Positions 47,104 through 55,291 of a DNA stretch of 64,000 nucleotides are shown one piece after another (position 1 is the first letter of the stretch; every line of letters begins with the position of its first letter). Position numbers and translations under genes: made by a program. A model generated the notes under the pieces. That model ran no database searches and was not told the DNA's origin. It worked only from the letters and a program-made list of their open reading frames with translations. This stretch comes from Aeromonas enteropelogenes (lineage in GTDB: Bacteria; Pseudomonadota; Gammaproteobacteria; Enterobacterales; Aeromonadaceae), in the NCBI RefSeq assembly GCF_000819845.1, contig NZ_CDCG01000011.1, positions 62,001 through 126,000 of the forward strand, written 5' to 3'.

Positions 47104-47787
47104 TCAGTCGAAGAAATCCCGTAGATCGCGCACCTCGTGGTCCGCCAGTTGCAGCCAGGGATACTGGCTCGGCAGTTTGCGCAAGGTCACCTCCATCCGG
47201 TAGCTGCGGTAGCCGTCGAGACTGGCGGACTCCACCACCAGGGGGATCTGCCACTGACTCGACCAGAGGATGCGGGTGCGCTGCTTGCCCTCGCGCTTTT
47301 CATACCAGCGCGCCTGCTCGGGGGCGGCCTCATCGAGGGGGGTCATCTCCTGCAGCAGGGCCGGGTTGATGAGGTGGCGGATCCTGGGCCAGTCGGGCTT
47401 GAAGGCTACCTGGCCATACTCCTCCTTCGGTACCTCCACCAGCTGGTTGTGCCAGTTGTCGGCGTAGCGCAGTTGCAACTCATCCTGCTGGTTGCGGGTC
47501 ACCCAGCGCGCCGCCATCTGGTGGGTAAAGTGCTTGTGGCCCGGGGTGGCATCGTGGGCGGCGTGGTAGGCACGGGCCAGGGGGAGGGGAATGAGCCGCT
47601 GGCTCCACACCTGGTCGCCGACCCGCAACCACTTCTCCTGCCACTGGCTCTCCTTGCTGATGCCGTCGCTGCTGGTCACTCTGTCCTGATAGCGGATGCG
47701 GGCGGCCAGATCGGGGACTTCATCGGCAAGGAGGGAAAAAGAGAGGCTGCTGGTGAGCAGCCACAAGGGTAATAAATATCGCATCAT
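47104..47787 (-). CDS. Exported protein of unknown function downstream of phoA
   Basis: The 227-residue product starts with a signal peptide (MMRYLLPLWLLTSSLSFSLLA). It is rich in Trp and charged residues (WQEKWLRVGDQVWSQRLIPL, then HKHFTHQMAARWV). I recognise no domain. It begins 50 bases after the second alkaline phosphatase gene on the same strand, separated by a hairpin, and could be read through from the Pho promoter. A periplasmic role linked to phosphate stress is only an inference from position. Confidence 0.75.
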   Translation of the reverse strand: MMRYLLPLWLLTSSLSFSLLADEVPDLAARIRYQDRVTSSDGISKESQWQEKWLRVGDQVWSQRLIPLPLARAYHAAHDATPGHKHFTHQMAARWVTRNQQDELQLRYADNWHNQLVEVPKEEYGQVAFKPDWPRIRHLINPALLQEMTPLDEAAPEQARWYEKREGKQRTRILWSSQWQIPLVVESASLDGYRSYRMEVTLRKLPSQYPWLQLADHEVRDLRDFFD

Positions 47788-47809
47788 GCCGTCTCGCTCG
47801 AGCGAGCAA

Positions 47810-47830
47810 GGCCCGGCACCTGGCCGGGCC
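47810..47830 (-). terminator. Hairpin after the second alkaline phosphatase gene
   Basis: Arms GGCCCGGC/GCCGGGCC with a 5-base loop. Only a short T-run follows on the minus strand, so it may be a partial terminator allowing read-through into the gene at 47104-47787. Confidence 0.55.
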
Positions 47831-47837
47831 CTGCCGT

Positions 47838-49232
47838 TTACAGACCGAGCGCCTCCTTGAGCTTGCCGAACACCTTGGTGTTGTCGAGGGTGCCCTTGAA
47901 GCGGCTGCTGCCGGCGCCGTCGGCAAACAGCATCACATCGCCGCCGCCGTGGGTCTCGGAGCCGAGCTTGACCCCGGTCTCCTGCAGGTAGTCGTCCGCC
48001 ATCACCTGATCGCTGGTGAGGGTGGGGCGCACGTCGGCGCGGTTGGGGCCGTTGCCGAACACCAGGGTGGTGAACGGCTTGCCATCCACGTCGTTCTGGG
48101 TCGAGCCGTCGCCATTTTTCACCAGGTCCAGCACCTTGTTGCCCTTGGCGGAGTAGCCGTTGATGGTCATGGTGTGGTCATGGTCGGCGGTGACCACGAT
48201 CAGGGTATCTTTCAGGTCCACCTTGCCGAGCGCCGTCTTGACCGCCTCGTCCAGCGCCACCGCGTCGGTGAGCGAGCGCTTGGCATTGGTGCCGTGCAGG
48301 GCGTGATCGATGCGACCCCCTTCCACCATCAGGAAGTAACCCTGACTGTTCTGACTGAGCAGATCGATCGCCTTGGCGGTCATCTCAGAGAGGGAGGGCT
48401 GGGTGCTTGCCGCCCCCTTGGCGACCCGATCCAGCTCGTAGTCGAGGTGGGACTTGGCGCTGAACAGCCCAAGCACCTTGCCCGAGTTGACGCCAGCCAG
48501 ATCATCTTTGGTGGTGACGTAGTGGTAGCCCTGGGCAGTCAGCTCGGCGGTGAGATCCCGCCCGTCGGCGCGGCCACCCTTGTTGCTGGTGCTGTTGTAG
48601 GGCGTCCAGTGGTTGGCGCCGCCCCCCATCAGCACGTCGACTCCATCCCCCAGCGCGGTGTTGAAGCCGGCGCCGCCCGGTACCGCCTGCTCGGCGATGG
48701 CGTAGGCGGCATCCCGGTGGCAGATGTGGGAGTAAGTGGCGGCCGGGGTGGCATGGGTCAGCTCGGTGGTGGTGACGGCTCCCACCGACTTGCCGGCCGC
48801 CTTGGCCAGTTCGAGAATGGTGGGCACCGGCTTGCCGTTGTCGCTGGTGCAGTTGTTGATGCCCTTGTTGCCGTTGACGTCCTTGCCGGGCGCGACGGCC
48901 TTGGTGTCGCTGCTCATGGCGATCACCTCGTTGTTCATCTTGACCCCGGTGGTGTAGGCCGCCATGGAGGGGGCCGAGTCGGTGGTCTGGGCATCGTTGG
49001 AGAAGGTCTTGATGCGAGCGCTGCGGGCCAGCTTCATCATCTCCAGATTGCCCTCTTCCCCCACCTTGTAGAGACGGGTGGCGGTGAGCACGGTGGGGCC
49101 CATGCCGTCACCGATAAACAGGATGACGTTTTTGGCGTCGCTGGCCTGTGCCTGGGCCGCGCCGCCGAGGGCGGCCAGCAGGGCCGTGCTGACGAGGGTT
49201 TTATGCAGTTTTTGTTTCATGGCGCTTTTCAT
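47838..49232 (-). CDS. phoA: Alkaline phosphatase, secreted form
   Basis: The 464-residue product has a Sec signal peptide (about residues 1-30, ending AAQAQA). Alkaline phosphatase motifs are NVILFIGDGMGP (metal-binding Asp), TTDSAPSMAAYTTG with the nucleophilic Ser, MVEGGRIDHALH, and VVTADHDHTM. It hydrolyses phosphomonoesters in the periplasm. AAGGAG lies 7 bases before the ATG. It follows the lipoprotein paralogue by only 11 bases, so the pair is one operon under the upstream Pho box. Confidence 0.95.
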   Translation of the reverse strand: MKSAMKQKLHKTLVSTALLAALGGAAQAQASDAKNVILFIGDGMGPTVLTATRLYKVGEEGNLEMMKLARSARIKTFSNDAQTTDSAPSMAAYTTGVKMNNEVIAMSSDTKAVAPGKDVNGNKGINNCTSDNGKPVPTILELAKAAGKSVGAVTTTELTHATPAATYSHICHRDAAYAIAEQAVPGGAGFNTALGDGVDVLMGGGANHWTPYNSTSNKGGRADGRDLTAELTAQGYHYVTTKDDLAGVNSGKVLGLFSAKSHLDYELDRVAKGAASTQPSLSEMTAKAIDLLSQNSQGYFLMVEGGRIDHALHGTNAKRSLTDAVALDEAVKTALGKVDLKDTLIVVTADHDHTMTINGYSAKGNKVLDLVKNGDGSTQNDVDGKPFTTLVFGNGPNRADVRPTLTSDQVMADDYLQETGVKLGSETHGGGDVMLFADGAGSSRFKGTLDNTKVFGKLKEALGL

Positions 49233-49243
49233 GGGAATGCTCC

Positions 49244-50635
49244 TTACAGCCCGGCCGCAGCCTTGACCTTGCCGAACACGGCGGTGTTGTCGAGTGAGCC
49301 GTGGAAGCTCTCCGCTCCCTGGCCGATGGCGCCGAGGAAGACGTCGGTGCCGCCGTGGGTCTCGTTGCCTATCTCGCCTACCTTGACCACCACCTCCTGG
49401 TGATAGTCGTTGGCAGAGACGGTGGCGTCGTCCAGCGGTGCCACGCTGCTGCGCGGACCATCCACCCGGTTGTAGCCGTTGCCAAAGCCGATGATGGTGT
49501 AGGGCATGCCGTCGGCATCCTTGCTCGGTTCGCCGGTTTCATAGTTCTTCACCAGTCCGAGTACGCCGGGGTTGTCGGCGGTGGTCTTGCCGGTTCGCTT
49601 GGCGTAGCCGTTGAGCACCAAGGTGTGGTCATGGTCGGCGGTGACCACGATCAGGGTGTTTTTCAGCTCGGGATCGGTTTTCTTCACCTCGTCGATGGTC
49701 GCCTTGATGGCGTTGTCGAAGGCGAGGGTGTCCTGCAGGGCACGCTTGGCGTTGGTATCGTGCAGGGCGTGGTCGATGCGCCCCCCTTCCACCATCAGGA
49801 AGTAGCCCTGTTTCTTGTCCTTGAGCTGCTTGATGGCGGCCAGGGTCATCTGGGTCAGGGAGGGCTCGCTGGCGGGTCGGTCCAGGTCATATTTCATGTG
49901 GCTTGAGCCAAACAGCCCCAACAGCGGCTTGCTCGCATCGGCTTGGTTCAGCTCGTCCAGGGTTGCGGCAAATTGGTAGCCCTTGGCCTTCATCTCGTCG
50001 ATGAGGTTGCGGCCATCCTCGCGCTTGCCCTTGTCGGCCTTGGGCAAGAAGAAGCTGCTGCCGCCGCCGAGTACCACGTCCACACCCTCTTTGAGGGCGC
50101 TGTTGTAACCGGCGCCGCCGGGTACCAGCTGGGCGGCGATGTCCGCCTCCAGATCCCGGTTGCAGAGGTGGGCATAGGTGGCGGCCGGGGTAGCGTGGGT
50201 CACCCGGGTGGTGGTGACCACGCCGGTGCCGCGGCCGGCGGCCTTGGCCAGCTCCAGCAAGGTGGTGACCGGCTTGCCGGCGCTCTTGCTGCAGTCGTTC
50301 TCCTGGGTGGCATCGCCGTCCATGCTGATGACACCGTTGTTGCTCTTGACCCCGGTCATGTAGGCGGACATGGAGGGGGCCGAGTCGGTCACCTGGGCGT
50401 CGTGGGAGAAGGTCTTGATGAAGGCCGTCTCCGGCAGGGTATCGATGGTGAGGCTGCCCTCTTCACCGACGCCGTAGATGCGGGCAGCGGTCAGGGTGTT
50501 GAGACCCATGCCGTCGCCGAGGAAGAAGATCACGTTCTTGGCACCGGGCTCGGGCGCACTGCTGTCGTTGTTGGAGTTGCAGCCGGCGGCCAGGGCGGCG
50601 CCGATCATCAATGCAAGTCCTGCCATCTTTCTCAT
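49244..50635 (-). CDS. Alkaline phosphatase, lipoprotein form
   Basis: The 463-residue product is a paralogue of the downstream phosphatase with the same motifs (NVIFFLGDGMGL, VTDSAPSMSAYMTG, MVEGGRIDHALH, VVTADHDHTL). It begins with a lipoprotein signal ending in LAAGC, so Cys19 would be acylated. The following residues are Asn, Ser, Asn and do not include Asp at +2, which favours the outer membrane. It is first in the operon; AGGAG precedes the ATG by 9 bases. Tandem duplication is likely. Confidence 0.93.
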   Translation of the reverse strand: MRKMAGLALMIGAALAAGCNSNNDSSAPEPGAKNVIFFLGDGMGLNTLTAARIYGVGEEGSLTIDTLPETAFIKTFSHDAQVTDSAPSMSAYMTGVKSNNGVISMDGDATQENDCSKSAGKPVTTLLELAKAAGRGTGVVTTTRVTHATPAATYAHLCNRDLEADIAAQLVPGGAGYNSALKEGVDVVLGGGSSFFLPKADKGKREDGRNLIDEMKAKGYQFAATLDELNQADASKPLLGLFGSSHMKYDLDRPASEPSLTQMTLAAIKQLKDKKQGYFLMVEGGRIDHALHDTNAKRALQDTLAFDNAIKATIDEVKKTDPELKNTLIVVTADHDHTLVLNGYAKRTGKTTADNPGVLGLVKNYETGEPSKDADGMPYTIIGFGNGYNRVDGPRSSVAPLDDATVSANDYHQEVVVKVGEIGNETHGGTDVFLGAIGQGAESFHGSLDNTAVFGKVKAAAGL

Positions 50636-50681
50636 TGGGGTTCGCTCCTTGTAAAACCTGAGCGCAGCCTAGAGGTCGCAG

Positions 50682-50710
50682 ATGACACTTTTAGTGAAAC
50701 TGGATGACAA
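50682..50710 (-). promoter_or_regulatory. Pho box with three half sites upstream of the phosphatase operon
   Basis: On the minus strand TTGTCAT-CCAG-TTTCACT-AAAA-GTGTCAT: three heptamers at exact 11-bp intervals. A -10-like TAGGCT (50671-50666) follows 10 bases downstream. This is the same geometry as the ppk and pst sites. Confidence 0.82.
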
Positions 50711-50967
50711 TCCGATGAAGGTGTTGCGTGAATGTTATGTTGTATCAATCACTTATCTATCAATAACCGAGACTGGCCACATCGGCTGACGAGGGGAGGG
50801 GGCGGGCGAAAATCTGGCCGGTTTGCCGGCTGGCGGCTAGAATGGCCTGTCAAATCGGGGCGGGTACAGGTAAAATGCGCCCCCTTGCGACGCCCTGCGT
50901 CCGCCATCGCCCGCCGCTCGCGCCACCGCAAGCCCGCGCCCGCAGTCCCTAGATGAGAGTAACGGAT
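50711..50967. other. Intergenic region between the phosphatase operon and ylqF
   Basis: This stretch separates divergent genes and must contain the ylqF promoter; no strong -35/-10 pair stands out. It is rich in G and C near 50800-50950. No gene is seen. Confidence 0.45.
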
Positions 50968-51918
50968 ATGTCCATCAACTGGTTTCCCGGCCACATGCAC
51001 AAGGCCCGCAAAGAGATTGCCGAGGTCATGCCCCAGGTCGATGTCATCATAGAGATGCTCGACGCCCGCATCCCCTTCTCCAGCGAAAACCCGCTGGTGC
51101 CCGAGCTGCGCGGCGATACTCCGGTGATCAAGGTGCTCAACAAGGCGGACCTCGCCGACCCCGAGATCACCGCGCTGTGGGTGGCCCACATGGAACAGGA
51201 GAAGGGGATAAAGGCGCTGCCCCTGACCCAGCAGGAGCCGGAGAAGATCAAGCAGCTGCTGACCCTCTGCCACGAGATGCTGCCGGAGCGCAATCTGGAG
51301 CTGCGCGGCGTACGCGCCATGATCATGGGTATTCCCAACGTGGGTAAATCCACCCTGATCAACACCCTGGCGGGGCGCATCATCGCCCGTACCGGCAACG
51401 AGGCGGGGGTGACCAAGTCCCAGCAGCGGATCAAGCTCGACAACAACGTCATCCTGACCGACACCCCGGGCTTCTTGTGGCCCAAACTCAACCCGCCCTC
51501 CTGCGGTTATCGGCTGGCCATCACGGCCGCCATCAAGGATACCGTCTATGACTACGCGGACATCGCCATGTTCGCCGCTGACTACTTCCTCAAGGCCTAT
51601 CCGGAGCGGATCCAGGCGCGCTATCAGATTGACGCGCTGCCCGAGACCGAGATCGAACTGCTGGATCTCATCGCCCGTCAGCGCGGCTTCATGCGCAAGG
51701 GGGGGCTGTCGGATCTGCACAAGGCGTCCGAGATCCTGGTCAACGAGTTCCGCTCTGGCCTGCTGGGCCGCATCTCCCTGGAGACCCCGCAGATGGTGAG
51801 CAGCGAAATCGTGGAGGCCGATGCCGAGGCCGAACAGAAGGCCAAGGAGAAGGCGGAGCGGGAAGAGGAGCGTCAGGCGCGGGCCCGCCGCAAGTACGCC
51901 AAGAAGCGTCAGCGCTGA
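50968..51918 (+). CDS. YlqF/RbgA-type ribosome biogenesis GTPase (circularly permuted)
   Basis: The 316-residue product has the permuted GTPase order: G4 NKAD at 58-61, then G1 GIPNVGKS at 121-128, then G3 DTPGFLWP from 165. It starts MSINWFPGHMHKARKEI, the RbgA/YlqF hallmark. The C-terminal end is a charged, basic helix (EREEERQARARRKYAKKRQR). In Bacillus the homologue acts in late 50S assembly. Its role in gammaproteobacteria is less studied. An in-frame ATG five codons upstream is possible. Confidence 0.92.
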   Translation: MSINWFPGHMHKARKEIAEVMPQVDVIIEMLDARIPFSSENPLVPELRGDTPVIKVLNKADLADPEITALWVAHMEQEKGIKALPLTQQEPEKIKQLLTLCHEMLPERNLELRGVRAMIMGIPNVGKSTLINTLAGRIIARTGNEAGVTKSQQRIKLDNNVILTDTPGFLWPKLNPPSCGYRLAITAAIKDTVYDYADIAMFAADYFLKAYPERIQARYQIDALPETEIELLDLIARQRGFMRKGGLSDLHKASEILVNEFRSGLLGRISLETPQMVSSEIVEADAEAEQKAKEKAEREEERQARARRKYAKKRQR

Positions 51919-51941
51919 CCGGCCTTGTGCCAGGTATATAA

Positions 51942-51970
51942 AGAAGAGGCGGCCCGGGGTCGCCTCTTCT
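51942..51970 (+). terminator. Terminator after the ylqF/rbgA gene
   Basis: Arms AGAAGAGGCG/CGCCTCTTCT around a GC-rich loop, followed by CGTT. The tail is only moderately T-rich. Confidence 0.7.
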
Positions 51971-52202
51971 CGTTATGGCCCCCAGGATTGAGAAGAGGCC
52001 GACAGGCAACCGGCATCTGCCCGTCATCATGGCCAAAGAGTCGGTGAATCAAGGGGATAAGCTAGGCGCCGAACGGTGCCGTGCTGCACCGCACCAGCAG
52101 CATTCGATAAAACCTTGCGATCCTGCTTTCAGTGCCGATTGACAATGGCATTGGCGGTGGCATGATGCGCTCGCATTTTTGACTCTCCTCACGGTTTTAC
52201 CC

Positions 52203-53351
52203 ATGACCATATACACCCGGCCAGTGCTGTTATTGCTCTGTGGCCTGTTGCTGCTGACCCTCTCCATCGCGGTGCTCAATACCCTGGTACCGCTCTGGCT
52301 TGCCCATGAACAGCTGCCGACCTGGCAGGTGGGCATGGTCGGCTCCTCCTATTTCAGCGGCAACCTGCTGGGCACCCTGCTGGCGGGCACCTTGATCAGG
52401 CGTTGCGGCTTCAACCGCAGCTATTACCTGGCCTCCGCCCTCTTTGCCGCCGGTTGTGTCGGGCTCGGCATTACCCTTGATTTCTGGAGCTGGCTCGGCT
52501 GGCGATTCATTGCCGGTATCGGCTGCGCCATGATCTGGGTGGTGGTGGAGAGCGCGCTGATGTGCAGCGGCAACGCGCACAATCGGGGCCGTCTGCTGGC
52601 CGCCTACATGATGGTCTACTACCTGGGCACTGTGCTCGGCCAGCTCTTGGTCAGCAAGTTGCCGACCGGCCTGATGGTGGTACTGCCCTGGGCGAGTGGG
52701 CTGATCCTGGCGGCTATCCTGCCACTGTTGTTCACCCGTATCGTCAGTGAGCGCAGCGAAGCGCAGGGCTCAACCCGGGTCTGGTCCATGTTGCGGCTGC
52801 GTCAGGCACGGCTCGGGGTCGATGGCTGCATCATCTCCGGCATCGTGCTGGGGTCGCTCTACGGCCTGATGCCGCTCTACCTGAATCATCAGGGGGTGAG
52901 CGATGCCGGCATTGGTTACTGGATGGCGGTGATGGTGAGTGCCGGCATCCTGGGGCAGTGGCCGGTGGGTCGGCTGGCGGACAGGTTCGGTCGCCTGCCG
53001 GTGCTGCGGGTGCAGGTGCTGGTGGTGATCCTGGGGTGCGGGGCCATGCTCGGCGGCGTGGCGATGGGGCCGGCGCTGTTCATTCTGGGCGCCGCCGGTT
53101 TCACCCTCTATCCGGTGGCCATGGCGTGGGCCTGCGAGAAGGTCGAGCACCATCAGCTGGTGGCCATGAACCAGGCGCTGCTGCTGAGCTACACCATCGG
53201 CAGCCTGCTCGGCCCGGCCTATACCGCGCTCCTGATGCAGCACCTTTCGGACAACCTGCTGTTCATCATGATCGCCGGCGTGGCCTTGCTCTATCTGCTG
53301 ATGCTGCTGCGCCCTTTGGGGAAACACTCGACACCGGTGGCCCACGCCTGA
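52203..53351 (+). CDS. ycaD: MFS transporter of the YcaD family
   Basis: The 382-residue product has 12 predicted membrane helices and is close to E. coli YcaD over its full length as I recall it, including [36 protein letters not shown] and [20 protein letters not shown]. The ATG at 52203 matches the E. coli start (MTIYTRPV versus MSTYTRPV). The substrate of YcaD is not established. It is monocistronic, with a terminator downstream. Confidence 0.9.
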   Translation: MTIYTRPVLLLLCGLLLLTLSIAVLNTLVPLWLAHEQLPTWQVGMVGSSYFSGNLLGTLLAGTLIRRCGFNRSYYLASALFAAGCVGLGITLDFWSWLGWRFIAGIGCAMIWVVVESALMCSGNAHNRGRLLAAYMMVYYLGTVLGQLLVSKLPTGLMVVLPWASGLILAAILPLLFTRIVSERSEAQGSTRVWSMLRLRQARLGVDGCIISGIVLGSLYGLMPLYLNHQGVSDAGIGYWMAVMVSAGILGQWPVGRLADRFGRLPVLRVQVLVVILGCGAMLGGVAMGPALFILGAAGFTLYPVAMAWACEKVEHHQLVAMNQALLLSYTIGSLLGPAYTALLMQHLSDNLLFIMIAGVALLYLLMLLRPLGKHSTPVAHA

Positions 53352-53422
53352 ACTGTGGTCGGCGGCAGAGGGCTCCATCCTCGCTTCCCGATAGGGGGCT
53401 GGATGGCACGCATATAGAGCAG

Positions 53423-53442
53423 AGGCGGCCAAGGGGCCGCCT
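53423..53442. terminator. Terminator after ycaD
   Basis: Arms AGGCGGCC/GGCCGCCT with an AAGG loop, followed by TGTTGTTG. It lies between convergent genes. Confidence 0.72.
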
Positions 53443-53481
53443 TGTTGTTGTCTGCAACGGTGGCCAGGCAGAGCTCAACGG

Positions 53482-54378
53482 CTAGCCGTAGCGTTTGTTC
53501 GCCTCTTCAAACAAGGACATATGCAGCGGGATTAGCTGTTGCCAGTCACGGCGGTAGCCGCCGCCCGGTACGGCGGCAATGGGCAGCCCGTGCCGTTGTG
53601 CGCAGTCAAAGACCATGGCATCGCGCTGGCGCACCCCCTCATCACTTAATGCGAGATAGCCGAGTTCGTCGGCATGATGCACGTCTACGCCGGCCTGATA
53701 GAGGATGAGATCGGGGGCATAAAGCCGCAACGCCAGATTGAGCGCCTCTGCCAGCGTGGTGAGGTAGGCATCGTCCTCCATGCCGCTTGGCAGGGGGAAA
53801 TCCATGTGGGAGGCGGGTTTGTGGCGGGGAAAGTTGTGCTCCCCGTGCAGGGAGAGGGTGATGATGTCGCGCCGACCCGTACAGAGTGCCGCGCTGCCAT
53901 CCCCCTGATGCACGTCAAGATCGATGATCAGCACCTGTTCACAGCGCCCCTCGTCCAGGCAGGATTGTGCGGCGATCACCAGATCGTTGAACAGGCAAAA
54001 GCCGCTGCCATGGTCATGGTGGGCGTGATGATAGCCACCGGAGATCTGCAGCCCGCAGCCTTGTGCCAGCGCATGGTGACTGGCGGCTATGGTGGCGCCG
54101 ACCGAATGCCGGGTGCGTTCAATCAGCATGGGTGACCAGGGGAAACCGAGCTGGCGGATGGCGCGAGCATCCAGTTGGCCGGCCAGGGCGGCCGCCACAT
54201 AATCCTTGTCATGGATGCGACAGATCTGCGCGGTGCTTGCCGCAGGTGCCCGGACAAGAGGATAACCCTCCGAGGTGAGTCGCTCGAACAGACCCTGGTA
54301 TTTGGCCAGGGGGAAGCGGTGTCGCTCGGGCAGCGCCAGGGCGGAGTAGAAAGGGTGGTAGAAGATCTGCAGTGACAT
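53482..54378 (-). CDS. Histone deacetylase-family (acetylpolyamine/acetoin type) amidohydrolase
   Basis: The 298-residue product is a class of zinc-dependent deacetylase. The catalytic His region is GGYHHAHHDHGSGFCLFNDL, the zinc ligands sit in IIDLDVHQGDG and QAGVDVHHADELG, and the transition-state Tyr is in VPGGGY. Bacterial members deacetylate acetylpolyamines, acetyl-lysine or related amides; the substrate here is not clear. It is monocistronic on the minus strand. Confidence 0.9.
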   Translation of the reverse strand: MSLQIFYHPFYSALALPERHRFPLAKYQGLFERLTSEGYPLVRAPAASTAQICRIHDKDYVAAALAGQLDARAIRQLGFPWSPMLIERTRHSVGATIAASHHALAQGCGLQISGGYHHAHHDHGSGFCLFNDLVIAAQSCLDEGRCEQVLIIDLDVHQGDGSAALCTGRRDIITLSLHGEHNFPRHKPASHMDFPLPSGMEDDAYLTTLAEALNLALRLYAPDLILYQAGVDVHHADELGYLALSDEGVRQRDAMVFDCAQRHGLPIAAVPGGGYRRDWQQLIPLHMSLFEEANKRYG

Positions 54379-54423
54379 AAGGTCGATGGGGTGGATGCAG
54401 TTATCTGAAATTGTGCCATGAAA

Positions 54424-54444
54424 AAGGGGAGCCAGGCTCCCCTT
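54424..54444 (-). terminator. Terminator of the DUF2057 gene
   Basis: Arms AAGGGGAGCC/GGCTCCCCTT, with AAAAA on the plus strand giving a T-run for the minus transcript. Confidence 0.82.
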
Positions 54445-54477
54445 GTCGCTGCTCCATCATAGAGATCGACAGATTGA

Positions 54478-55137
54478 TTATTGCTGCTGGATAACCCAGA
54501 TCTGGAAGGCTTTGCGGGTCTCCGCATCGGCCTTGTTGTACCAGTTTTGCAGCTGGGTCAGGGCTTCCGGGTTGCTCATGGCCTTGCTCGGTGCCACCTG
54601 TAGCGGTGCGCTGTTGGCGGCCATCACGGCGGCAGTGGAGACAGCTACCGTTTTGGGTTGGTTGAATGCCTTGCCCATGTTGATCAGCTCTTGCTGATAG
54701 TCGCGGGTCAGCTGGAAGCCTTCCACTTTCGGCATCACAAACTGCTCGCTGGCAACGACTTGACCACTGGCCTTGTCTTTCAGCACCACCTTCTGATCCT
54801 TGGTGAACTGCTTGGCTTCGGTTTCGTTGCGGGGCTTCTTGTAATCCAGCACCAGCTGCTGGTTGTCGGCGGCGGTAAAGTTGATCACCAGCGGCTCGGC
54901 GGTGACCAGTTTGATATCACTACGGCTGGAGTAGTTGCCTTCAAAGGCGATCACCAGTTGGTGCTTGCCAGCAGAGAGCGGGAAGCTGTTGGTCTTGTCG
55001 AGCAGCTTGGGATTGATGGACTGGCCATCGATCAGTTGAACCACGTAGGGGTTGGTGACTTCCAATTGGGCATCGGCCAGGGCACTACCTGCCCATAACA
55101 GACCAGCCAGCGCTGGCACCAGAACAGTCAGTTTCAT
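54478..55137 (-). CDS. Exported DUF2057 (YccT-like) protein
   Basis: The 219-residue product begins at the ATG at 55137, preceded by AAGGAGATGAG. It has a signal peptide (MKLTVLVPALAGLLWAGSALA). The mature part matches DUF2057, with LEVTNPYVVQLIDGQSINPK and LSAGKHQLVIAFEGNY. Members are periplasmic or outer-membrane-associated. E. coli YccT affects curli production, which need not hold here. The C-terminus ends with a helical segment rich in Gln and Trp (AFQIWVIQQQ). Confidence 0.86.
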   Translation of the reverse strand: MKLTVLVPALAGLLWAGSALADAQLEVTNPYVVQLIDGQSINPKLLDKTNSFPLSAGKHQLVIAFEGNYSSRSDIKLVTAEPLVINFTAADNQQLVLDYKKPRNETEAKQFTKDQKVVLKDKASGQVVASEQFVMPKVEGFQLTRDYQQELINMGKAFNQPKTVAVSTAAVMAANSAPLQVAPSKAMSNPEALTQLQNWYNKADAETRKAFQIWVIQQQ

Positions 55138-55291
55138 CTCATCTCCTTGAACAGTCAGGCGTTTGCCCACTGAAAACAGGGGCTCATTCTTGCAGGTTTG
55201 ACCCATGGCGGCAATTGCTCTTTCAACTGCACGTTATAGTGAGGGGCATTCGTCCCGTTACCCGCTTTTTTGTCAACAATCGAGGCTTGGT

